A DNA stretch of 6,580 nt from Ruminococcus sp. (GTDB taxonomy: Bacteria > Bacillota > Clostridia > Oscillospirales > Ruminococcaceae): assembly GCA_014799765.1 (NCBI GenBank), contig JAAVHK010000119.1, positions 1 through 6,580 on the forward strand, read 5' to 3'. Below are positions 1-5,917 of this stretch, in pieces (position 1 is the first letter of the stretch; each line of letters starts with the position of its first letter). Under the pieces are notes generated by a model, which searched no databases, was not told where the DNA came from, and was given only the letters and a program-made list of their open reading frames with translations. A program made the position numbers and the translations under genes.

Positions 1-250
1 ACTTTCCTCAACTTTCGACGAACTCAATAAATTCTTTACTATTTCCGGTATGCCCGTTGCATCAAGTCAGTACTGGAACAGCATTCACGGAAGAACTCAG
101 GGGGAAGCCTCACAGGACGAAGAGGGTTTACAGACTATGCGTACTCTTGCAAGAAATATGTCTTTCCTTATGAAAAGCATTGCACTCGGCAAAGAAAAAT
201 ACGGTCTGCCCGAAAAAGAACCGTTTCAGCGTACAAATTTTATAAGATAA
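1..250 (+). CDS. flavodoxin-fold NAD(P)H-dependent oxidoreductase, C-terminal part (5' end outside window)
   Basis: This is the last 82 codons of a gene that enters from the left edge. The frame is open from base 2, so the ATG at 50 is an internal methionine and not the start. The visible part reads GMPVASSQYWNSIHG, then a DEEGLQTMRTLARNMSFL segment, then a helix and a charged tail. I recognise this as the C-terminal half of the flavodoxin / NADPH-dependent FMN reductase family common in anaerobic Firmicutes. Such proteins bind FMN and pass electrons to small acceptors in the cytoplasm, but the substrate cannot be read from sequence. The FMN-binding N-terminus lies outside the window. A second flavodoxin-fold gene follows after 16 bases, so the two are very probably co-transcribed. 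I am fairly sure of the family and know nothing of the specific reaction. Confidence 0.75.
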   Translation, partial: LSSTFDELNKFFTISGMPVASSQYWNSIHGRTQGEASQDEEGLQTMRTLARNMSFLMKSIALGKEKYGLPEKEPFQRTNFIR

Positions 251-251
251 C

Positions 252-257
252 AGGAGG
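252..257 (+). promoter_or_regulatory. ribosome binding site for the second flavoprotein
   Basis: A perfect AGGAGG lies 9 bases before the ATG at 267 and just after the preceding stop codon. It fixes the start of the downstream gene and suggests strong translation. Confidence 0.8.
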
Positions 258-266
258 AACTTTAAA

Positions 267-800
267 ATGAAAATACTTGTAATTACAGGAAGTCCACACA
301 AACACGGTACTACAAATGTACTCGCCGAAAACTTCATAAGAGGTGCAGAAGAATCCGGACATGAAGTCTGTCGTTTTGATTCAGCATTCATGAATGTTCA
401 CCCATGTATCGCCTGTGAAAAGTGTCATAATACCGATACCGGTTGTGCTTTTAAGGACGATATGGAAAAAATAAATCCGGAAATTCTCTCCGCAGATATG
501 ATTGTTTTCGTAACGCCGATTTACTACTACGGTATGACTTCACAGATTCGTGCGGTTATCGACAGATTCTATGCTAATGATGCTCTGATACACGGTAACA
601 AGAAAACTGCCCTCATGGTGACTATGGCTGACGATGTCAAGAAAACTGCTACCGGTGCGGTTGCCTCATTCGAGGGTATGGCGGATTATCTCGGCTGGGA
701 AATAGTCGGTACAATAGTAGGCGTTGACTGCGGTGACGTACCTGCTCTTGAGAAAACGGACTATCCCGAAAAAGCCTATCAATTCGGCAGAAATATATAA
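267..800 (+). CDS. flavodoxin family / NADPH-dependent FMN reductase with four-cysteine (iron-sulfur flavoprotein-like) motif
   Basis: This 177-residue cytoplasmic protein has a flavodoxin-like fold. Residues 1-17 form the first beta strand and the FMN-phosphate loop (MKILVITGSPHKHGTTN). Residues 83-102 contain the second flavin-contact region (TPIYYYGMTSQIRAVIDRFY). Between them lie Cys47, Cys50, Cys53 and Cys60, a CX2CX2CX6C pattern followed by DDM. That spacing fits the compact cluster motif known from archaeal iron-sulfur flavoprotein (Isf), CX2CX2CX4-7C, so a [4Fe-4S] cluster beside FMN is possible but not proven. Related single-domain flavoproteins often have this length. The start is set by the AGGAGG at 252-257. 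The gene follows another flavodoxin-fold gene after 16 bases and is closed by a hairpin terminator just after its stop, so the pair looks like the end of a redox operon. The substrate is unknown. Confidence 0.85.
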   Translation: MKILVITGSPHKHGTTNVLAENFIRGAEESGHEVCRFDSAFMNVHPCIACEKCHNTDTGCAFKDDMEKINPEILSADMIVFVTPIYYYGMTSQIRAVIDRFYANDALIHGNKKTALMVTMADDVKKTATGAVASFEGMADYLGWEIVGTIVGVDCGDVPALEKTDYPEKAYQFGRNI

Positions 801-801
801 A

Positions 802-840
802 AAGATGTCCTGTAGTGCATATCGCATTACAGGACGTTTT
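802..840 (+). terminator. intrinsic terminator after the flavoprotein pair
   Basis: A 12-base-pair stem (807-818 with 824-835, one G·U pair) closes a 5-base loop (819-823). It is followed by GTTTT, and an A-rich stretch on the 5' side can pair with the T tract. It begins right after the stop at 800. The T tract is short, so termination may be partial and let some transcription reach the gene at 867. Confidence 0.75.
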
Positions 841-850
841 ACAAAAAAAC

Positions 851-857
851 GAAAGGA
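851..857 (+). promoter_or_regulatory. ribosome binding site for the unknown 177-residue protein
   Basis: GAAAGGA lies 9 bases before the ATG at 867. It favours that ATG over the second methionine codon at 876. The same GAAAGGAC string precedes the lipoprotein gene on the other strand. Confidence 0.65.
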
Positions 858-866
858 CTTTTAAAA

Positions 867-1400
867 ATGTACGAAATGAAAGACGATATTTTTTACGAGT
901 ACATAAAAAAATACGATAAACTTTCACTCGATTATGTTATTTTGTCGGCTGATGACGATGAAATTTCACATAAAAAAGCGGTTATAAAAGCAATATCAGT
1001 ACTGAATACAAGAAAACGTGTCGGAAATTGTTATTATTATAAAAAAAGTCCGGAATTTTATGTTGACGAAAGTAAAATGACCTGTCAGAAATGCAGTAAC
1101 GAAAATTTTTTTGAAATAACTCCGGAAAAAATATACGGCTATACTGCTGAAGAAATCTGTTACTGTGATGCGGTTCTGTACTTTATTCCGCGTCGGACTT
1201 TTACGGAAAAAGATTTTGAAAAAATAAATCACGTACTGTTTCCGGCGTGTTACCGGAAAGACCTTGAAATTTATCGGTGGAATGATGAGTTTTCGGATTA
1301 TTTCAACGACGGAAAAGAAGGTTGCGGGGCGGCAATGTGGAGTATTTACGATAAAAATATGTACAGATTTGTAATTATCGGTACATCTGTTACAGATTGA
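867..1400 (+). CDS. hypothetical protein, 177 residues, cysteine- and aromatic-rich
   Basis: I do not recognise this protein. It has no signal peptide or membrane segment, so it is probably cytoplasmic. The N-terminal half is rich in lysine and tyrosine. Residues 55-76 hold Cys55 and a CX2C pair (Cys73, Cys76), and further cysteines lie at 98, 100, 128 and 153. The C-terminal 25 residues (GAAMWSIYDKNMYRFVIIGT, then SVTD) look like a folded beta-strand edge and could be the most conserved part. The seven cysteines could bind metal, but no known zinc-site spacing beyond the single CX2C pair is visible. It starts 31 bases after the upstream terminator hairpin with no clear promoter between, and ends 14 bases before the DUF3737 start, so it is probably co-transcribed with that gene and the methyltransferase. 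The sound ribosome site and intact frame support a real gene. Function is unknown. Confidence 0.7.
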   Translation: MYEMKDDIFYEYIKKYDKLSLDYVILSADDDEISHKKAVIKAISVLNTRKRVGNCYYYKKSPEFYVDESKMTCQKCSNENFFEITPEKIYGYTAEEICYCDAVLYFIPRRTFTEKDFEKINHVLFPACYRKDLEIYRWNDEFSDYFNDGKEGCGAAMWSIYDKNMYRFVIIGTSVTD

Positions 1401-1407
1401 AAAGGAG
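1401..1407 (+). promoter_or_regulatory. ribosome binding site deciding the DUF3737 start
   Basis: AAAGGAG lies 7 bases before the ATG at 1415. It shows that translation begins there and not at the in-frame TTG at 1397, which overlaps the previous stop codon and has no ribosome site at the right distance. Confidence 0.8.
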
Positions 1408-1414
1408 TTTTTTT

Positions 1415-2263
1415 ATGAAAATTATCGAAAATATGAATTTTGAAGAGGAAAGGGCTTTATATGACAGTGACGGTATTATCCTGAAAAACTGTTCGTTTGA
1501 CGGTCAGGCAGATGGTGAGAGTGCTTTGAAAGAAAGTCGGAATATAGAGGTTTATGACTGTTATTTCAATCTGCGTTATCCGTTATGGCACGATACCGGC
1601 GTAAAAATTTTCGGTTCTGAAATGACTGAATTATGTAGGGCTTCGCTGTGGTACTCGCATGGTATCGAGATAGAAAATACTAAAATGTATGGTATAAAGG
1701 CATTGCGGGAATGTTCCGATATATCGTTGAAAAACTGCGATATTATTTCCCCTGAATTTGGTTGGTTCGTGAAAAACGTCAGAATGTACGACTGTACCGC
1801 AAAAAGTGAATACTTTATGATGCGTTCTGAAAAACTTGACTTCCAAAAAGTAAACTTCTGTGGGAAGTACTCGTTTCAGTACATAAAAAATTCCGTATTT
1901 GAAAACTGTAACTTCGATACTAAAGATGCTTTCTGGCACGCACAAAATGTGACAGTCCGTAACAGTATCGTAAAAGGTGAGTATCTCGCATGGTACTCCG
2001 AAAACCTTACGTTTGAAAACTGCATAATTACCGGTACACAACCTTTATGTTACTGCAAAAATCTTAAACTTATCAACTGTGAAATGCATGATACTGACCT
2101 ATGTTTTGAAAAATCTGACGTCTATGCGGAAATAATAACGCCGGTCATAAGTATAAAAAATGTACATTCCGGAAAAATTTACGTGCCGGAAGTCAGCGAG
2201 ATTATCAGCGATGACCCATCTGCAACCGGTGAAATTATAATAAGAGGTTCGGAAAATGGCTGA
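1415..2263 (+). CDS. DUF3737 family protein, right-handed beta-helix-like solenoid
   Basis: This 282-residue protein matches the DUF3737 family as I know it: PLWHD, FGWF, GKYSFQY, DAFWH, EYLAWYSENLTFENC, GTQPLCYCKNLKL and an ISIKN segment near the end all occur in the expected order. Residues 43-234 split into ten consecutive coils. Nine are exactly 19 residues and one is 21, each opening like N-I-x-V-x-N-C and carrying an aromatic residue near position 15. A 23-residue coil (20-42) precedes them. This implies a stacked beta-helix with ladders of Cys/Asn and aromatic side chains. No signal peptide or membrane span is seen, so it is probably cytoplasmic. The family has no established function that I know of. 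The ATG is chosen from the ribosome site at 1401-1407. The last 8 bases overlap the methyltransferase start, which indicates co-expression. Confidence 0.88.
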   Translation: MKIIENMNFEEERALYDSDGIILKNCSFDGQADGESALKESRNIEVYDCYFNLRYPLWHDTGVKIFGSEMTELCRASLWYSHGIEIENTKMYGIKALRECSDISLKNCDIISPEFGWFVKNVRMYDCTAKSEYFMMRSEKLDFQKVNFCGKYSFQYIKNSVFENCNFDTKDAFWHAQNVTVRNSIVKGEYLAWYSENLTFENCIITGTQPLCYCKNLKLINCEMHDTDLCFEKSDVYAEIITPVISIKNVHSGKIYVPEVSEIISDDPSATGEIIIRGSENG

Positions 2264-3068
2264 AATAATTGAAATACAAAATCTTTCATTACCGGAAATC
2301 TTACCATATACAATCACTTCTGAAATACAGTTGAAACGCTGGTTTGAACCCGATTTGTACGGAATTTTTATCGCTGAAAGTCCGAAAGTTATAAGGCTTG
2401 CACTCGATTCAGGTTACGAACCTATTTCGATTCTCGCCGAAAAAAAATATATCTCCGGACAGGCAAGTGATATTATCAGACGTTGCGGAAATATTAAAGT
2501 CTATACCGCAGAAAGTGAAGTCCTGACTAAAATTACCGGCTTTAAACTAACTCAGGGCGTACTTTGTGCAATGCGTAGGAAAAAACTTCCGGAATTATCG
2601 GAAATACTCGTAAAATGTAACAGAATAGCGGTACTTGAAGATGTCATGAATCAGACTAATGTAGGTGCGGTAATACGTTCTGCAATTGCCATGAATTTTG
2701 AGGCGGTAATCCTTACACCCGCAAGCAGTGACCCTTTATATCGTCGTGCCGTGCGTGTCAGTATGGGTAATGTTTTCCGTATTCCGTGGACTTACTTTCC
2801 CGACGGTAATTACATCGAAACCCTCAAAAATTACGGTTTCAGTACGCTTGCTATGGCACTCCATGACAATACTGTAAATATTGATAATCCGGTTCTGAAA
2901 TCCCTCGACAAAATAGCGGTCATACTCGGTACAGAGGGCGAGGGGCTGAAACAGTCTACTATTGAAAGTTGCGATTTTACAGTTAAAATTCCCATGGCGG
3001 AGGGTGTAGATTCTCTTAATGTCGCCTCCGCAAGTGCCGTTGCATTCTGGGAACTCTCAAAGAAATAA
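2256..3068 (+). CDS. TrmH/SpoU-family RNA 2'-O-ribose methyltransferase
   Basis: This 270-residue enzyme would transfer a methyl group from S-adenosylmethionine to a ribose 2'-hydroxyl in rRNA or tRNA; which RNA cannot be told. Residues 1-110 form a substrate-binding domain of the kind fused to many family members. The C-terminal half is the SPOUT knotted catalytic domain. All three SpoU motifs are present: motif 1 at 132-143 (NQTNVGAVIRSA, with Asn135 and Arg141), motif 2 at 224-231 (LGTEGEGL) and motif 3 at 245-257 (IPMAEGVDSLNVA). The length fits family members carrying the N-terminal domain. The start has AAGAGG 8 bases upstream and overlaps the DUF3737 stop by 8 bases, so translation is probably coupled. 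The stop lies one base from the stop of the convergent lipoprotein gene. The family call is firm, the target is not. Confidence 0.92.
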   Translation: MAEIIEIQNLSLPEILPYTITSEIQLKRWFEPDLYGIFIAESPKVIRLALDSGYEPISILAEKKYISGQASDIIRRCGNIKVYTAESEVLTKITGFKLTQGVLCAMRRKKLPELSEILVKCNRIAVLEDVMNQTNVGAVIRSAIAMNFEAVILTPASSDPLYRRAVRVSMGNVFRIPWTYFPDGNYIETLKNYGFSTLAMALHDNTVNIDNPVLKSLDKIAVILGTEGEGLKQSTIESCDFTVKIPMAEGVDSLNVASASAVAFWELSKK

Positions 3069-3069
3069 T

Positions 3070-4380
3070 TTATTCCGTTTCGCTAAGATATATTGAAACA
3101 CGATTATTTAAATTATCAACGCATTTCTGTGGCGTTATCTCACCGGCGTAACATTTATGATATTCTTCTAAAACTATTCTTTCCACTTCTTCGGAAGTAT
3201 ACGGTTCAAATTCAACATTGCGGAGATACTCGACTGCCTGTTCTATAGCCTCATCTGTAATCTCTATCTGTTCGTTACTGTCGGGAAGATTCTGCGGACA
3301 GTGTACGGACATACTGTTATATTTACTTTCTTTCAGCTGGTCGTTAAGATTTTTTTCAGTGACCGGCATACTGAATATCATGCCTTTGTTTATTGATTTA
3401 TCATTTAACATAAGTTCTATGAATTCGTAAGCCTCCTGTTTTTCGGAACTCGTTTCAAGGATTCCTAACATTGAAAAAGCATCTGTAACATATCCCTTAC
3501 CGGTTTCCGACGGATAGCCGATAAAAGTTACATCAGCACCACCGAACCATGCATAAGTCTGTTGCGTCAATGAGGCGTTTATTCCGAAAAAATCCACGTC
3601 GCTGATAAGTGAACGGTTTTTTATAAGATTGTCATTTCCTACAGGGTCATATGGCTGAAATTCCGGCAGATTGTTAATACTTTCAAGCATTTCAAGAAAA
3701 GCTCCGCCGAAATCGCAGGTATTATTTTTGTAGTCGACGGCATCCACGGCAACACGTTTTATTAAATAGTTCGGTAGGTCATATTCACGCCACGCACTGT
3801 CAAGGAAATCCATATCTTCCGGCATATTATAGAACATATTCAATGCCTGCTCCGGAGTCCAGTTTTCCATATTTTCCCCGACGTTCTCCGTTTTTGCAAC
3901 GGCTGTAGATAAAATCCAGTTATCGCATATCGCCGGAAGTTTTCCGTCAACTTCCAATCCTGATAAGACGTTCGGCAGAAAATCTTCTTTTTTCAGAGTT
4001 TCCGACTGTTCCATAATCGGATAGAGGTCAGTCATATAACCGTTCTTTATAAACTGTCGCATATCATCAGCACCAGCGTATACAACGTCAATATCTTCTC
4101 CGGAAATTATATCGAGATTAAATAATTCAAAAGGGTCTGAATCGTCACCACCTGGATAGAATTTTACATTTACGTCGCAACTCATTTTTTTGTCAATCTC
4201 TCTTTTTACCTGTGAAAAATTGTTCATAATACTGGCAACGTTAAGGGTTTTGGTTTCCGACGTTTCTTCCTCGACAGGCGGAGCTGTCGGAACAGGTGGG
4301 TTTACGTCCTCCGTTTTTTTACCGCATGAACAAGTGTTCAGTACCGCCAGCAATGTGATTATTATTGATATTTTTTTCAT
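3070..4380 (-). CDS. extracellular solute-binding lipoprotein (ABC transporter type)
   Basis: This 436-residue protein has a lysine-bearing N-terminus, a short hydrophobic segment (4-14) and a Cys-rich cleavage region, LNTCSCGKK. Cys19 (after Ser18) or Cys17 would be lipidated and anchor the protein to the outer face of the membrane. A Pro/Glu-rich linker (about 28-44) precedes the globular domain. Features typical of family 1 solute-binding proteins are FIKNGYMTDLYPIMEQ, the late IGYPSETGKG segment, and a C-terminal pattern EYHKCYAGEITPQKCVDNLN ending near YLSE. The ligand is probably a sugar or oligosaccharide by family analogy, but no binding residues can be assigned. No permease or ATPase gene is in the window. 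The start has GAAAGGAC 7 bases upstream. The gene follows yqfD after 102 bases, and its leader RNA is structured. Convergent with the methyltransferase gene. Confidence 0.78.
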   Translation of the reverse strand: MKKISIIITLLAVLNTCSCGKKTEDVNPPVPTAPPVEEETSETKTLNVASIMNNFSQVKREIDKKMSCDVNVKFYPGGDDSDPFELFNLDIISGEDIDVVYAGADDMRQFIKNGYMTDLYPIMEQSETLKKEDFLPNVLSGLEVDGKLPAICDNWILSTAVAKTENVGENMENWTPEQALNMFYNMPEDMDFLDSAWREYDLPNYLIKRVAVDAVDYKNNTCDFGGAFLEMLESINNLPEFQPYDPVGNDNLIKNRSLISDVDFFGINASLTQQTYAWFGGADVTFIGYPSETGKGYVTDAFSMLGILETSSEKQEAYEFIELMLNDKSINKGMIFSMPVTEKNLNDQLKESKYNSMSVHCPQNLPDSNEQIEITDEAIEQAVEYLRNVEFEPYTSEEVERIVLEEYHKCYAGEITPQKCVDNLNNRVSIYLSETE

Positions 4381-4387
4381 ATGTTTT

Positions 4388-4395
4388 GTCCTTTC
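4388..4395 (-). promoter_or_regulatory. ribosome binding site of the solute-binding lipoprotein
   Basis: On the minus strand this reads GAAAGGAC, ending 7 bases before the ATG (bases 4380-4378); the AAGGA core ends 8 bases before it. Seven bases (4396-4390, CGAAAGG) are perfectly complementary to an upstream leader segment (4451-4445), so the site could be masked in the RNA. Confidence 0.65.
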
Positions 4396-4405
4396 GTATT
4401 GATTT

Positions 4406-4433
4406 TATGAAAAGTCCGGAAAGACCTTTCATA
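4406..4433 (-). other. hairpin in the leader of the lipoprotein mRNA
   Basis: An 11-base-pair stem (4433-4423 with 4416-4406) closes a 6-base loop (4422-4417). In the minus-strand RNA every position pairs, with one G·U. In plus-strand RNA that pair becomes an A·C mismatch, so the structure favours the minus transcript. No T run follows it, so it is not a standard intrinsic terminator. It sits 25 bases before the start codon. It could be a leader element or an RNA-processing or stability structure separating yqfD from the lipoprotein gene. Confidence 0.45.
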
Positions 4434-4462
4434 TATAAGTGATTCGAAAGGGCAGAAAAGAC

Positions 4463-4484
4463 GAAAAAAATATATATTTTTTTC
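4463..4484. repeat. 22-base perfect A/T palindrome at the 3' end of yqfD
   Basis: The palindrome is G, seven A, TATATA, seven T, C, and it overlaps the first two bases of the yqfD stop codon (minus-strand stop at 4485-4483). On the minus strand the second half is a run of seven T, so it might act as a weak terminator. An all-A/T stem is unusually weak for that, and simple AT richness may explain it. Confidence 0.4.
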
Positions 4485-5649
4485 ATTTAATTAAAATCTC
4501 TTTCTGTTCGCAGATGTCGCCTTCAAGTTTGTACGTCACTATGTACTCAATGGATTCTTCTTTCTTTTCGGTTTTTATATCTCTTTCAAGGATTTTAATA
4601 TCATCATCAAGGAAATTTTTTTCATAAAGATATATTTTTTCCATGATTTTGGCGGAAAGTTCTTCTTCCGTGTAGGTGGTCTCGGAAAGTTCAGTTTCCG
4701 TAAACCTGTTTCTTACTATCCCAACTGGTATCGTTTTCCCTAAGACTTTTAAATATTTTTCGTTTTCCTCTGTAGTGAAGTTTTCAAATTTATTTTTCCC
4801 GAAAGAAACCGGTATTTCAAAACTGAAAAGTTTCAGCGTTTTCTGACTGAACGTCTCACCGGTAGGGTTGTACTGTCTTATTTTGTAGTTGCCCTCGAAA
4901 GTAACTGTTTCCTCGTAAGTACCGGTAATTTTTCCCATAGCGTGATGCAGATTTACGTGTCCGGTTTCGTCTTTCGTAACGCCGTTTATCAGCATTGTAC
5001 CTCGTGGGACGTAATCGCCGACTTTGTGCATTAACTGACCGTCGTAAATGGACGTGTATGTTATATATGCGTCCTGTGATGATACTACATTACATGGTAT
5101 TCTGTCGTTAATCATTTCCGGCTTCTCGACGATTTCCGTTACTTCCACGACTACACGGTTGCCCGTAATGTGCATACCAGCCCATGCGACGTCATCAATC
5201 ATAAGGCGGAGTTCGTTTTCACAGTACGGGAAATTGATGTCCTTAATCGGCGTACCTTGTTTAATATTAAGTTGTTCAAGTGCTGTAATTATAGTCGAAT
5301 CGCTAACCTTTGAATTTCCCTGTATTTCTATGGTCATTATTATTCCCGAAAAATAAAGCGATATTGCAGTAACAAAAATTATACCGGCTATTATGCCGAA
5401 ACGCTTTTTATGTCGGATAACCGTTGAAGAAATTGTATCATATTCAAAACTGGTCATTTCTATGTTCAGATTTTCCGCAATTTCCTGTACTTCTTTTAAG
5501 TCACGGCGATATATTTCAGCATAAAAAACATCATTCCGGCAGTACTGTCCGAAACAGTCAACATCACTGTCATGGAGGGCATTTATAAATTTATACAGAT
5601 TTTTTCCGCTTGCATTAATCCTCACGCAACCCTTTATCTGATTCTTCAT
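4483..5649 (-). CDS. yqfD: sporulation protein YqfD
   Basis: This 388-residue protein matches YqfD, a bitopic membrane protein made during endospore formation. Residues 1-82 form a cytoplasmic domain opening with a KGCVRI segment. Residues 84-106 form one membrane span. The outer part begins with IEIQGNSKVSDSTIITALEQ, which resembles a POTRA-like module as in FtsQ/DivIB. The family signature EKPEMINDRIPCNVVSSQDA lies at 175-194 and a GDYVPRGTMLINGV segment at 211-224. In Bacillus subtilis the homologue is transcribed in the mother cell under sigma-E, and its molecular role is not settled. The start is the only reasonable one: no other ATG lies nearby, and AAAGGA (5667-5662) sits 12 bases before it. 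It overlaps the 3' end of yqfC by 35 bases. In many Firmicutes phoH follows; here it does not. Confidence 0.9.
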   Translation of the reverse strand: MKNQIKGCVRINASGKNLYKFINALHDSDVDCFGQYCRNDVFYAEIYRRDLKEVQEIAENLNIEMTSFEYDTISSTVIRHKKRFGIIAGIIFVTAISLYFSGIIMTIEIQGNSKVSDSTIITALEQLNIKQGTPIKDINFPYCENELRLMIDDVAWAGMHITGNRVVVEVTEIVEKPEMINDRIPCNVVSSQDAYITYTSIYDGQLMHKVGDYVPRGTMLINGVTKDETGHVNLHHAMGKITGTYEETVTFEGNYKIRQYNPTGETFSQKTLKLFSFEIPVSFGKNKFENFTTEENEKYLKVLGKTIPVGIVRNRFTETELSETTYTEEELSAKIMEKIYLYEKNFLDDDIKILERDIKTEKKEESIEYIVTYKLEGDICEQKEILIK

Positions 5650-5911
5650 TGTTTCCGGAGTTCCTTTCTGTAAATTCGATATGTGAAATTTTTCCGCTTA
5701 TCATCAGACCGTTTTTATTGAAATCGCAAGCTCTCAGGTTATCACCCCAGATATTTATGCACAGTCTTCCGGATATGACACTCATGAAAATTTCGCTGTA
5801 TTCCTCGATTCTTTTACAGTTTTCTATCAGTATTTCCTTGTTGCCGTCCATATGTATCAGCGGTGTAAGATAGAAAGTTTCAAGTGTTTTGTCCGCAATT
5901 TTTCTGAACAT
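5615..5911 (-). CDS. yqfC: sporulation protein YqfC (YabP/YqfC family)
   Basis: This 98-residue protein belongs to the YabP/YqfC family. The diagnostic stretch is the PLIHMDGNKEILIEN segment, then CKRIEEYSE, followed by short beta strands ending in ISGKISHIEF and a polar Glu/Asn-rich tail of about 17 residues. It has no membrane span. YabP and YqfC are paralogues; YqfC is chosen because yqfD follows directly, as in Bacillus and Clostridia. It is needed for sporulation in the mother-cell programme, with no known enzymatic activity. The start has AAGGAG 9 bases upstream, inside the last codons of the ylbJ-like gene, whose stop is only 6 bases away. The 3' end overlaps yqfD by 35 bases. These contacts imply one transcript with coupled translation. 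Confidence 0.88.
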   Translation of the reverse strand: MFRKIADKTLETFYLTPLIHMDGNKEILIENCKRIEEYSEIFMSVISGRLCINIWGDNLRACDFNKNGLMISGKISHIEFTERNSGNNEESDKGLRED

Positions 5912-5917
5912 AAATTA

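Noticed and set aside
1397..1414. TTG start giving six extra residues on the DUF3737 protein
   Set aside because: The TTG overlaps the previous stop codon and lacks a ribosome site; AAAGGAG at 1401-1407 is placed correctly for the ATG at 1415, where family members also seem to begin.
1631..2041. 136-codon open frame on the minus strand inside the DUF3737 gene
   Set aside because: It mirrors the repeat codons of a well-supported gene, has no convincing ribosome site and gives an unrecognisable composition. The same reasoning removes the other antisense frames at 128-391, 649-927, 996-1232, 2099-2317, 3218-3430, 4190-4402, 5048-5356 and 5649-5873.
2997..3031. Inverted repeat GCGGAGG ... CCTCCGC near the end of the methyltransferase gene as a terminator for the lipoprotein gene
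   Set aside because: The 7-base arms are separated by a 21-base loop, encode conserved motif 3, and no T tract follows on the minus strand. Coding coincidence is more likely.
4434..4466. TATATA as a -10 promoter box for the lipoprotein gene
   Set aside because: No acceptable -35 box sits about 17 bases upstream, and such A/T strings are common here. A sigma-E-like CATAAAAT at about 4409-4402 also lacks a matching -35 at the right distance.
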